DNA from: Sphagnum magellanicum
Lineage: Eukaryota > Streptophyta > Sphagnopsida > Sphagnales > Sphagnaceae
NCBI GenBank assembly: GCA_021904315.1
Contig: CM038908.1
Coordinates: 13,164,501 to 13,228,500, forward strand
Direction: 5' to 3'
DNA: 64,000 nt
Of the stretch, positions 13,645 through 25,699 are shown in pieces (the first letter of the stretch is position 1; every line of letters begins with the position of its first letter). Position numbers and translations under genes: made by a program. The notes beneath the pieces were generated by a model that saw only the letters and a program-made list of their open reading frames with translations, was not told the origin of the DNA and ran no database searches.

Positions 13645-15465
13645 CAAAGATTCATTTTGACAATAATACATAACATTTTTCCATAAAGAATTCCATATTG
13701 TCATAACTATGTCTTATATAATTTTATGTTGTAAATATAAACATGTGAATTTTAGTCACATGATCATAGTTCATAGATGCACAATAGTTGACATTGAACA
13801 CATGAAACATTTCACTCACATGCAACATCTCAATTACTATATTAATGTTTACTTGATCACTGTAATGGAGCATGCGCTATTGTGGCCATGTGAAATATCA
13901 TTTAATTATTTTCAATGAAATGAAACCATGAAAAGTGATCAAGTTTGTTATAATGAAAAAAATTGAAAATATTTGAATTGATGAGTGATCTTTCTTTGCA
14001 TTCAAAGTTTGGCCCACTCTAAAATATGGTCAATCATTAGTTGTGACCTTGTTACACTTTTGATAATATTGCAATACAAAAGAAAAATACTTCACATAGG
14101 TAATTCATATTTTCCAACTATTTTTTAATAGTTCTTGTTCCAAAACCCATTTGATAACTAAATGTATAATGGTACACTCATAATTTGATTCCATTAAGTT
14201 GGTTACACTAAAACATGACTTATTTGTGTGACACACATTTCAAAATGCCCAATTTGCACATGAATTTATTGTATATTGTTTGGACTATGATGAAAAACGG
14301 GGTAAGGATGAAACCCTAATGCAATGACACAATACCATCAACTTTCGGACTAAGTATATGACAAAGCATTAGTAGTTGATAGTGATGGGGAAAGGAGTTG
14401 TGTTGGTTTTTTCTTTGTTTTTGTGTTTTTGTTTTGTGCAGGTTATGGAGTGATGGCTTGATGGTGTTCAATGTTGGTTGGTTGCTTTTCATTGTGGAGT
14501 CATCTAAATTGTTGTTAGTTGAATTTTGGAGGAAGCAAGTGATGGAGTGATGGAATTGTTGTGTTCTTGGAGGAGATGTTGGAGTCTTCTATTGAAGGGA
14601 TAAGTTTCTGAATTCAATTGGTTGTAGTGGATTTTTGAAAGTAGAGACCTTATATTTGTAGGAGAATTTATTGTAAAATTAGAATGGAAGAAGAGTTCAT
14701 GGTAGATTTGTTTTTCACTTTTGAAGCATGCAACTTCCGTTGCGCACATGTTTCAACAGTAGGAATGCAGATATAACAATAGAAAATAAGGGTGGATTCA
14801 AGGATGTGATAACAAGCTTTAGGGGTTACGCAAGCAATCCCTAAAGCAAGTTAGGTTCTTTTGTTTAAACATTTATGTTGTCCAATGTGATGTGTATGTG
14901 GTTGTTGGGGAGAAAAAGTACCCATTTTGTATGGAATCTTTGAGGGTAGAATTTGTTTGAAAGAATTCATTCTTAAGGAATCTCTAGGCATGGAAATCGA
15001 AACAATGTTTTATCTTTGTCTTCTTTCTTAGTCATTTTTGCAAATAGTGTATCTTGTTGGAGTTTGTGGGTAAAACTATAGCTAGATGAAGGAGGCAATT
15101 GTGTTTGTTTGTTGAATATCCATCCGGTGTGTTGTGTTCTATATGGTTTCATTTGGGCACATTGTCACTATTAAAAGATGGGGTCATTAGGGACGGGGTA
15201 TTATTCAATCCATAGTAAAATTGCTTATGAAAGGATAGTGATGCTTATGAAATAGGGACTAGAATGTTGCGATCCTTGAACACTCAATAGTGTTAGGTCC
15301 AATTGTTAATATTGAGTTGAAGTCATTGATTTGTTGTTTGAGTAGTTCATTGGATTTAAAATTATGACAAGGGTTGTTGCAAATGAACACAATGATAATT
15401 AAATAGGTTGGGAATTACCTCTTGTTTCTTTTTGTTACTTGACATTCATAATCTATTCCAAACTT
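11990..15465. other. AT-rich intergenic DNA, no gene seen
   Basis: No coding run with a recognisable family. It includes a (TA)n microsatellite at about 13,612-13,641. Short frames such as 12,726-12,959 and 13,709-13,918 (+) have no supporting features. Confidence 0.5.
13612..13641. repeat. (TA)n microsatellite
   Basis: About 15 uninterrupted TA units in AT-rich DNA. Confidence 0.9.
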
Positions 15466-15469
15466 GCAA

Positions 15470-16060
15470 TATGCAAGATGTTAAACACTGCTCATTGAAT
15501 TTTATTTGGCACCTTCCCTAGGTCTCATGCCCCACCACCAAAGTTTCCACATGGTGCAAGTGACTCCTTCTCCAATGCCATCTTCAAAACATCGTGGAAC
15601 AACCTTCCTCCCTTTTGCTATCAATTGTGATAATCTAGATTTTTGTTTTGCAAAGCAATATAATGTTCTATGCAAAATGGAGAAGGCAAATTTGGTCATT
15701 TGAAATTTAATTAAAAATTAGGAAGACATGTTTATCATTTTTGGGACACTATTGGGATAAGCTTTTGTGTTATAATGTGTGTGCTGCAAGTAATATGTTT
15801 TTCCAAAAGACATGAGAATTTTGAACTTTTGAAAGTTTTTGAAATGCATTTTCACTTTCTTCTCTTCATTTCTCCACTTGGGTTGTTTCAAAAAAATTGT
15901 TCCAATGTTTGCTCATTTGTTTATTTATTTATTTATTTATTTGGTTTTAAAGAAGGAAAAAAAAAACTTGGAAGAATATTTTACCTTTAATTTGGGCTAT
16001 GGCAAACAACCAACATGTGGGATGGTTAAGGATGTAGGAGTAATCGCTACCCTAGTATCA
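15470..16060 (+). repeat. Dispersed repeat or gene-fragment copy A (partner at 38.7-39.3 kb, inverted)
   Basis: This segment is clearly related, base by base with indels, to the reverse complement of 38,738-39,312. Shared landmarks are AACCTTCCTCCC, TAGGAAGACATGTTT, CTTTTGAAAGTTTTTGA, TGCATTTTCA, CACTTGGGTTG, TTTGGGCTAT and CAACATGTGGGATG. Conceptual translations of the two copies also resemble each other (for example a NNLPPF / SNLPPL segment), so the source may have been protein-coding. This copy is broken by several stops and carries a (TTTA)n run near 15,921. The family is not identified. Confidence 0.7.
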
Positions 16061-16064
16061 AAGG

Positions 16065-17990
16065 AGTAAAACCATGTTTCTAAAAACCAATGTGTTTATT
16101 TTTTCTTGAAGAATTATAGTCTTTTCATAAAAAAATATAATTCATAAAAAATAATTTTTGAATGAAATATTTTTCCCCTCTTCTTTCATTCATACTTAGT
16201 TTTCATCCCCTATTGAATTCATGTTATGCAATTTTTTCATCCATTTTTCAAGCTCCTTAATATAATATTGCAAGATTGCCATTTAAAAAAAAAAAAAAAT
16301 CTTCTCTATTTTTTTAAAAATGATTTTGCAATCATCTTTAAAACCTTAGAATCAATCATTACAAAGAATCATGTCCATTCCAACCCATGTGTTTGCGATT
16401 TCTATCCAAATCAACCATTTTTGCAACTTTAGATAGGATTGTCCTTTGTGGCACTTGGTGGCACTTGGTAAAAATGATTGGTAGTTGCATAAATGACTAC
16501 AAAGTAGTTTGTAGTTGCATATGCAACTTATACTTACGACTAATGTCAATTTAAATGAAAATGAAAATGAAAAATACACATATATCATCCATTTTTAGTG
16601 GCATCCCAAAATAGATGAAAATGTAATTTTTTTGCGACTTGGAAGGTGGTTCAAGGAACATTGGATACCACGTGGCTCTTTTCAACTTGATTTGCAACTA
16701 TAAATTTTAGTTGCAAATGCACATGTAATCAAATGTGGAAAAAAAAAATGAAATTGGCCAATGAAATTGCTAGATTTAGTGGTTGAATTATTTTCCTTTA
16801 ACTTTTTTCGATGAATTAACCATTAAATGTGTAATAGGGTTTGGTGGGTTTGTGAAATTTTGAAAGGACCCATGGAAATTAATGGTAGAATTAGGGCTAA
16901 GTAGTAGGTATTTTATCATATTGTTGATATGTGATAATGTTCTTGTATTAATTATTTAATTAATTAAACTACGTAATTTATTTATTAAGTAGGTTAGGGT
17001 TTAAATAGTAAGTGTAATTAAATAAATAGGTAGGCTATGCAATTAATGTATTAAATATAAATAGGATAGGTAGTAGCAAGTAGGTCAAATGCATGTGGGT
17101 TAAGTAATAAATATTTTATCATGTTGATATATGTGATTTTTTTGAATTAATTACTATATTAAGTAGACAATGTAATTTATTTATTGAATATGCTAGGTAA
17201 TAAGAGTAATTTATGACCCATTTCATGTCATACATTTGAATTACGTTTTGTTGGTATAATTATGATCTATTATAAGAAGAATTAGATAATATAATTTTTT
17301 AAATCAAATAGATGTTTGAGATTTGAAAAAATATAATTTTTATTTACATAATTTTTTTATCATAATTTTAAATAAATCTTAAGATATTATATGTGTAAAC
17401 ATAATAAAATGTATAGTTCCATAAAATCAATTGATTATCTGGCATTAATCAATATTTTAAAATTAAAATTGATTATCTAGATTAATCTTTTATATCAGAA
17501 ATATAGTTAATAAAATAAAATATATTATATTTCTATTATAATTTATTTATGATTCATTTATAAATATTATATGTGAATAAATTATATATCACACATTTCA
17601 ATTAAATTCTATTGGTAAAATTATGATATATCAAAAGAAAAATTGTATAATATAATTTTTAGAACGAAATGAAGGTTTAAGATATGAAATTTATTTATGT
17701 ATTTGTTATTATGTTATCCATTTATAAATCATGTGATTGAATTTATTTTTTCCATGAAATGGTCTTTGAAATTGTATTGAATAACATAATTCAAATATTT
17801 ATCTTTTCAAATTGATTTATATTTTTAAAAGGAAAAAATAACGTTTGTGTACATTATTGGAAAATTTTATAATTTAAATTTTAATCTTGTCATTTGAATG
17901 AAATTGTAATAAGATATCAAAGTTCAAAGATGATGTTTTGTGTAATGTTTGAAATCAAATAGGTTAAATATGCATGCTACTTCTTTTCCA
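16065..17990. other. Very AT-rich intergenic DNA, no gene seen
   Basis: Composition is extremely AT-rich from about 16.9 to 17.9 kb, and no frame or RNA-like structure is recognisable. Confidence 0.5.
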
Positions 17991-17996
17991 CAACAT

Positions 17997-18062
17997 CTAG
18001 GGTGGCTTGGTGGTAAAAGAGTTGCTCTCCATCTTTGGGGTCAAAGATCAATCCTCACAAAT
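17997..18062 (+). repeat. tRNA-like SINE head (candidate)
   Basis: An internal RNA polymerase III promoter pattern is present. TGGCTTGGTGG at 18,003-18,013 fits the A box (TRGCNNAGYNGG), and GATCAATCC at 18,046-18,054 fits the B box (GGTTCRANTCC) except at its first bases. The spacing of about 32 bases is normal for tRNA-derived SINEs. It does not fold into a complete tRNA that I can see. The 3' end of the element was not located. Confidence 0.45.
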
Positions 18063-18255
18063 GGCATGGGTTATGGTCAACACTAAAATGTTGACCAAAT
18101 ATTCCCTACCTACATAGCCAACATAGGTGAAATGCCTATTAGGTGACCTTAAGTAGGCACATTAGGTGGCCTACCTAGCAACCTAAACGGGTTTTTTAAA
18201 CCTGACCTATGTAATGACATGTGTCAACATGGTACATGTTGAATTTAGTGAAATT

Positions 18256-18288
18256 AACAACAACAACAACAATAATAATAATAATAAA

Positions 18289-18318
<30 letters not shown>
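18256..18318. repeat. (AAC)n-(AAT)n-(ATT)n compound microsatellite forming a palindrome
   Basis: AAC units pass into AAT units and then directly into ATT units. The AAT and ATT arms (about 17 bases each) are self-complementary and could extrude as a hairpin. Confidence 0.85.
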
Positions 18319-18319
<1 letters not shown>

Positions 18320-19306
18320 CTAAATAATAAATATTTAAACAAATATAAATAATGCGACTACATTTTTGAGTTGTAAATATAAATGTAAAATGACGATGCC
18401 ATGTAACCTAGTTTGGATGGATGAAAAGTTCATGTAAGTCACATCTTTATGCGACTACCTTTGCAACTTAGTGTCATGTATTGTCTTTTGCAACTAGAAT
18501 TTTATGCAACTTGTCTAAGGCAATTAAGCACTGTAACAAATCGCATATGGTAATTACGACTAAAAATGAATTGGAAATCTAATCATATATTTGCAAATTC
18601 CTTGTAGTGAATGAAATGCAAAGTTATTTTTCTTCTAAATATGATTTCACCTTTGCTTTAACAAGAAAGATTGCAAAATCATTTTTTGGGTAAATTTTAC
18701 AATTGTGCAAGCAATCTCTCTAAAATTTTGAAATGGATATGTGTTCAAGGAATGTGGTAAATGTTGTAAGGTACCAAGAATCCAAGTTCATTTAGACAAG
18801 GAAATGTTGAACATCTACACACCGTATATCCCCATATTTATATGGATCATAACCACAAGCCAAATATGGCACTTGCTTTAACTCCTTTTAAAGCATGTAA
18901 TGGATTTATGATTTCAAAATTAAATAAGAGGTAATATTTTTGTTTTGCAAATCATTTTTGGATCTTTCCAAGGTGAAAACATGAATAAGTGGATTGTTTG
19001 GACTATCAACTTGTAATTTTTTGGGATTACATACAAATGTAAAATTTCAAACCATATTCAACATTAACATTGTGAATTTTTTAATTATTCATGTTGTCAT
19101 TGACTTTAATGGGAATCATTAAAAAAAAATTGGATGAATTTTAAGCATATTATGGACTTGTTATGGACTCTTAAATGACAACACTACATTTGTCACATAG
19201 AAAAAATGAAAAATGTGGATTCAAAAAAATGTTAAAATAGTGTCAAAATAAATAAAATAAAATAAAACATCATTGAATGAAAAATTTATTAGTGAAGTGC
19301 ATTGAA

Positions 19307-19351
<45 letters not shown>

Positions 19352-20120
19352 ATTTTAAAATTTTTTAAATGACATGATTATTGTAAATTTTTATTCTTGA
19401 AAGTTCATTTCACATTAAAAAAATTATTGCATGGATTTTTTTCTCAATCACATGTTTAGGGATATTCATAGGTTAGTTTATTAATTATGGTTAAAAGCAT
19501 AAGGGATAATTATAGGATTTATGATTTGATAATTATTAACAATGTTTTTGCTAGTTTCAGATTATGGACTCACAAACGCCACTTTTAAACCACCTAACCA
19601 TGTTTTCACCCTCCAATTCTTATTCCTGAAGTAGTTGGACCTTCATTCTTTTTCATTAACATGTCAAAGATAATTCCTCTCTACACATTAAGAAGAACAA
19701 AAACCAATGTTTGTTGTGAAAACAATACTAAAGTTGTAGTCCAATTCTAAGAATAGACAAAGTGCATGATTTTATAGAGTTGGGGCAGAGTAGAATAAAT
19801 GGGGATGAAATAAAGCTTGCATTAACAACTACATTCACAACTTTTAAACCTCTTCCCAAGAATGTTACTAACTTTATCTTAACACTCATGTCAAAACTTA
19901 CACAAAACGAGGTATTTTTTATATTTATATATTTTTGTCAATGATTTCTTCTTTAAATATGGGAGTGTTGTCAATTCATCTTACCAATATCTAAACTTAA
20001 TAGAAATAAATTTGCAATGTTGACACCATGTGTGGCAAATGACAAAAGAAAAAGACTTGGTGTTATAGCTAGAAAATAATACCTAGTAAATGTGGGAATG
20101 TTGGCCATTATTTCCTAAAT
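18320..20120. other. AT-rich intergenic DNA with a (TA)n tract
   Basis: No coding sequence is recognised. A TA microsatellite of about 18 units lies at 19,310-19,346. Confidence 0.5.
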
Positions 20121-20123
20121 TAT

Positions 20124-20690
20124 GTGAAGTTAGCTCTTAGAGAGGCCATGTACTTGGATGCCAATGTGCCACCTACTTATTTGTCTAGTGAAATCATTGA
20201 ATGCGTGGTAGCATTCAACAATGTAGTGAATCACACTAAAGTCCTACAACACACAACTCTATGCTCCATAATCACATTAATAGGTGAGACTTTATGGTAT
20301 AGATGACTTCAAAGCTCTTGTGCATCATATGTAAAAGCTTGTTGACGTTTACAAATGTTCATTTGGATGAACGAGATATAATTGCACAAAGGGTACCTAA
20401 GGTTTTTGTTGACATTTTTTTATGCACCCTTCATTAAGAGGTATAGACCACAATTTGATGAATTTGAACTGGACCACATTGTTTTACCAATGGGAGGCAC
20501 AACAAAATCAAATTTGCAAGACCATTTATTAATTTTGTAGTTGATGGTAACTTCAACCAAGGGGACACCACGAAAGTTTCTAGTATAAACAAAGGGCATA
20601 CAATTTTCCTTCTAGTGGGGAAAAATATTGAATCAACTATTGTTTTGGAGTTTAAAGATGATGCCAAACTTAAGTAGCGTCCACTCCAAT
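20124..20690 (+). pseudogene. Decayed coding-like stretch, family unknown
   Basis: The + strand has protein-like runs that break by stops and frame changes. First comes a 60-codon frame at 20,124-20,306. Around 20,430-20,525 a run reading DHIVLPMGGTTKSNLQ follows. After a frame change, a run beginning RPFINFVVDGNFNQGDTTK continues to a stop near 20,675. The composition of these runs is less random than the neighbouring frames, which suggests an old gene or transposon fragment. I do not recognise the family, and chance cannot be excluded. Confidence 0.3.
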
Positions 20691-20699
20691 TATACAAAG

Positions 20700-21750
20700 C
20701 TAGAGTGAATAGCCATGCGTTGCAAGAATGTATGTTTTATAAGTATCATAATATGATACAAACCTCCATAATATCTACATGTAAAGTTAGGTTGGATTTA
20801 AGTATGAGTTGTCAAAAGCACCAAAATTTCATTATTCAATTTCAAGCACACAAAAGCTTTCATTGATTCGTTTTAAAAAAATTTCAATGCCAATAATCAT
20901 CTTTGCTTGGGGTATTATTGTCAAATGGTAGGTACATACTACATGGAAAAAAAACATGGCACACTAGGGCAAGTACATTATGCAATTACATGTTTTTTTT
21001 TCTTTAAACACAATATAATAGACTTGAATGACAAGTGATGGAACCCTAATATTGTACCAAAAGTCAATTTGTATAAGGTTTTATTAGCTTCCGTATTAAT
21101 AAACATTTTATATAAAATAGAACATATTTGCATCTACATTTCATGCAAATTTCTAGAGAAAAATGTTAAAATAACCCTTTGCATTTACTACATCCTATCA
21201 TACAACAACATTTATCATTCTATAGTGCATAAGGTAGCCAAAAGAAAAAGTTCATCACTTTCATGTTCACATTTGGATGCACAACTATTATTATTGCCTT
21301 GTTAATGGAATAAGAACAATTGTCATCCCTCGCAATATCATGCTTGCAATGATCCATGTACATATAATCAATCTTTGTTTGGTTGAAATCATTCATTTAG
21401 TCACATATTCTAAACTTAAAACCGTCCCTTGCAACATTACACCAAAATGTGATATATATTACTTCACATATCACTACATTTGTAATAATATATGGCATTA
21501 ATGATAACATGAGTATGTAGTAAAATTGAATTTGTACTTTCTACAACTAGTAATATTTTTGGTCATAAATATTTATGCCATTCATCATGATTATATAGTT
21601 GGGAAAGACAATGATTTTAATTATTACAATTTATTAAAAAAAAGATTGGCATATGAAATGTAAACATGTGTTTAACCATAATAAAGTCACATGGACAATC
21701 TAACTAATCCTATTTATTAACCTAAGACTAATTAACCTAGAAGCTTAAAC
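20700..21750. other. AT-rich intergenic DNA, nothing recognised
   Basis: No coding, RNA or repeat structure that I can support. Confidence 0.45.
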
Positions 21751-21754
21751 TAGA

Positions 21755-23225
21755 AGCCTAGGTAGGTAGGTAGGTAGGCTTAGGTAGATAATTAAATATG
21801 TTAAAGTAAGTAGGATCCTATTTAATTCATTAGTCATAAGTTGTTTTTATTAGTTCATTCCAAATGGTATTTTCATTTTGAATATTTCTAATGCATGTAT
21901 TATGTGTAGATTATCATTTCATTTACTTATATAGTTTACAAAGTTGAACTTGTTGACAAAAGGTATGGGATAAATTTCATGAAAGGGAAACACTACAACA
22001 TTGTTCCACATCTTTTGTCCCACACAAAAGTAACCTACCTATTTACCCATTTTCCTACTACTTATTATTCAACCTACTTAACTTAGTTTAAGCCTATGTA
22101 AAATATTAAATATGTAGATAGGTATAAATATGTAATTTTGTTAGCCTACCCTACCTTTATCCTATAACCTACCTACTTACATAGCCTTATTAACTCCTTA
22201 TTTAACATAGGTTATGTAGGTAGGCTACATTTAATTATTACCTACTTGACCCACCTACCTAGATTACCTACTTAGGTAAGTAGGTAGGTGCGTAAGGCAA
22301 GCCCATCTTTGGGTGGTACTACTAAGAACATCACACCTTGATTTTTCTAGACCCATTGAACTTTGAAAAATCATAGGAAAATTTTCAATAAATATTTTCA
22401 AATTTAGAAAAAATTTCAAGAATGTAGCTCTAGTTATTTTCCTTGAACTTTTTGGTCAAGAATACATTTATTTGAAACATGATTTGAAACTTTTCTTGGG
22501 AAGTTTTTTCCTAAGGTAATTTGGAAGTCATTAAATTTTTAGATTCTATTATGAAATTAATTTAATAAGTATAATTGGTTTTGAATTTCCAAAGTTAAGA
22601 CTATCACTTTCTAAAAAGACAATTTTAATTAGGAATACAAATTTTTAACAATTTACAAAAACATTTAATCAAAAATAAACTTCAAGCCATATAAAGTGCA
22701 TGTAATTGATAAACATAAGAAAAAAATAATTTATAGTTGTGAAAACATTTAAAGTAAAAGGCTTAGAAAAATGATTTGGTCATTTTTGGTTTTTTAACCA
22801 TTCTTTGTGGTGGTTCTTAGTAGTACCACCCAAGGATGGGTTCACCCAATAAATAGGTAATTTATGTTAGGTGGATAAGTAAACATAGGTAGGTAGCTTA
22901 AGCTAGATGATTAGGTATGTTAAGTAAGTAAGTAGGTAGGGAGGAAGGTAAGCATAAGTAGGTAGGTAGATAGCCTAGGCTAGGTAGGTAGGTATGTTAG
23001 GTAAATATGTAAGTAGGTGGGTAAGTAGGTAGCCTACATAAGTAGGTAGGTAAGCATAGGCATATATATAGGTAGCTTAAGCTAGGTAAGTAATTGCTAA
23101 CATAAATAGGTAGGTATATAACTTAGGCTAGATAGTTATGTTAAGTAGGTTAATAGATTAGGCAAGTAAATGGGTAGGTTAGGTAGGTTGGTAGGCTAAG
23201 CAAGTAAGTATGTAAGTTTACCTAC
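21755..23225. repeat. TAGG/CCTA degenerate repeat domain
   Basis: A perfect (TAGG)n microsatellite at about 21,758-21,779 is followed by a long field of degenerate TAGG-type words. The orientation changes: CCTACCTA dominates at about 22,015-22,270, and TAGGTAGG at 22,270-22,300 and again at 22,855-23,220. A separate inverted-repeat element (22,302-22,840) interrupts the field. Shorter TAGG patches occur at 1.8 kb and 18.1 kb. Confidence 0.75.
22302..22840. mobile_element. MITE-like element with about 28-bp terminal inverted repeats
   Basis: The left end (22,302-22,329) and the reverse complement of the right end (22,813-22,840) agree over nearly the whole length, including the shared core GGGTGGTACTACTAAGAAC. 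The enclosed 539 bp are AT-rich with no coding frame, as in a miniature inverted-repeat DNA transposon. No clear target-site duplication was found, because the flanks are themselves repetitive. The superfamily is unknown. Confidence 0.6.
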
Positions 23226-23229
23226 CTAT

Positions 23230-24497
23230 TATTGGTGCCCAACTTATTCTTATATCCCTAGATGTGTACCCAAGTACATAATACATTCTTAATATATCAC
23301 TAGTAAACCTTAATATGCATATAGAGACTTTAGGTTCATGTCATCATTGTGACCAATATTTGGTTATATTTGTAACTTTAATGTGATATATAATGAGCTA
23401 GGTGAATGAAAAATCAATCACAATTCATCCACTTGGAAGGATTAGTTGCCATTAATAGCATCCCAAGTTATAAATGTGGCCAATGGAGGAAACAATTGTA
23501 GTCATGTAGTCATAATAATTATTACAAGGCGTTTTACATGTCACATATGACTACATGATTAAGTTTGGGCAGCAGTAATAAAATGGTCAAGTCATGAATA
23601 CCATGTTTTGGCACAAGTGCAAATTTGTTACCATCAGGACATTAAAATCTTCCATGTTTAGATCATAAAATGTTTTACTTGTTGCAAATAAAAAATTGAT
23701 TAAAAAAAAACCCAAGGTGTTGATTTGTTTAAATGGACCAAAATATTGTCCAAGGGGTATTTTTTTCTTATTTTAGAATGTAATGAACATGTAAAATACT
23801 AGCAATCACAAGAAAACTCTTCTTGCACAATGAAAAATTTATAGTCCAAAGCGAAAAGGTCAAGCCTCAAGGGCATACTAGTTAATGAATTTTCATGGAA
23901 TTTAATTAAAGTGATGTTGTACAAATATATTTGTGAAGAAAAAATATTGTGAAGAGGTATTGGACATTATGTTTGGAAATGAAAATTTTGAAAAGGTTTC
24001 ATCCAATTGGTGTCAACTATTATTATTTAGTAAGATGATAATAAATGCATCTTTTGAATATCTTATTGGTTAATTTACATACAAGAAAAAATCCCTAGGA
24101 TGTAAGGGATGCAATGAAATGCACACTTTTTGTCCACCTACCAAAATACTTTTATTTTATATTCATTGGGGGCCACGATGTTTCATTGTATTTGTATAAT
24201 ATATACTAGTTTCTTTAGAAAATTGAGTTAAACATACAATAGTTGTATTAATATATAGTTTATCAATGATCATAAGGGAGAAAATTGGGTGTAAACATGA
24301 TAACATGTGCCACACTTGCTTGCATTGGGGATTGTTTTTGGGGGAATATTTCTTTAAATATTTTTTAAAAAGTCTTCAAAAATATTTGAAATCTTTTTAA
24401 TATTTTTATGTCAAGGTTTATGTAAAAGACTTCAAGATATATGAAATTTTCAAAAGTTTTGAAGTCTATTTATAAGTCTTTTTAGAGCTAAAAAACA
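23230..24497. other. AT-rich intergenic DNA, no gene seen
   Basis: No coding or structured repeat is recognised up to the target-site duplication of the LTR element. Confidence 0.5.
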
Positions 24498-24502
24498 CAC
24501 GT
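24498..24502. repeat. Target-site duplication, left (CACGT)
   Basis: CACGT immediately precedes the TG of the left LTR. The same five bases immediately follow the CA of the right LTR at 35,832-35,836. Five base pairs is the usual duplication length for Ty3/gypsy integrases. Confidence 0.85.
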
Positions 24503-24918
24503 TGGTAAGTACAAAATCTTTAATCATATAATTTGGACTGAAATGAAATAAAATTAATACTTACAAAGTTTGCTCATTCAAATCTACTTAGAACTAGTTT
24601 CAGAATTAAAATCCAGCAATGAAAATATGATAAAAACACCAAAACGATAAATTTTGACTATGAAAACAAAAAAATTCCAGAATTCAAAATATATTTCTTT
24701 CATACTCCATTAAAGCTCCATGTTCTATAATGATACAATGGTCTTCATCTAATCCTCTTCTTCCAAGATATATTCCTTCACAAAAACATTCTTATGTTCT
24801 ATTCAAATTCAAATGGTGATAAAAATTATATAATATAGCTAGTAATTTTTAAAATAGGAACTTAAGTAAATAGAAATATACTAACTAATTAATACATCAA
24901 GTAACTACTCCCTTAACA
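24503..24918 (-). repeat. 3' LTR (left on + strand)
   Basis: This 416-bp repeat starts TGGTAAGTACAAAATC and ends CCCTTAACA. It matches the right repeat along its whole length, with one gap of about 12 bases near its start and scattered substitutions. Confidence 0.92.
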
Positions 24919-25699
24919 TTACCCCACCCGTACCCTGAAACACATCCCAAAATTTTGGATAAAAAATGTGTTAAGAAAGTTAAATGTTTTGTTGTTTTTG
25001 ATCTTGTGATTAAAAAATCTGATCTGTATGTACAATAATCTATTTTATTTGTATTACAGTCTGTTCTACATGTACTTCAAATTGAAGTATTGTCTGATTC
25101 TTTGTTGTATACAGAGTCTATTATTGCTCTTCTGATGCCTTTGTTGACAACTATATAGTTGTTTATTGATGGGTTGTTATTTGCTCTTGTGATTACAACT
25201 TTTTTGTCACTTGTAACTGTTGTTGTAATTATAAATCTAATGTGATTTCATTTTGACCCTGCTATTGTAGCTCCGATATAATTTGTAACTACTGATTTGA
25301 TTACAAATTTGATGTAATTTGATTTTGATCCCATTGCTACAACTCTAACACAAGCTCAATCTAACCCTGTTGATTCTCCTAAATTATATGTTTTTCAAGT
25401 TGTATTTGCTCCCCTATTTCTGTGGTTGCAGATTCATACTCCTAAAAATTGACTTCTACTTATTCTAGAGTCTGTTTAGCAACCTCCTTCTAAGGGTTAT
25501 CCTTTCTTCCTCTAAGATCTTTTAACTATTATGTTACTTTTGTACCTAATGGTCATGCCCCATCTATATCCCCTTTGTCTCCTTCCTCATCTGAAGTCTT
25601 TAGTTCTGGAGATAGAACTAAAGGTTCACATTCAAATGATGGCATAACTTGTTCCATTTAAGAAATCTTATGTCTATACAACCTTTCATTCCTTTCATA

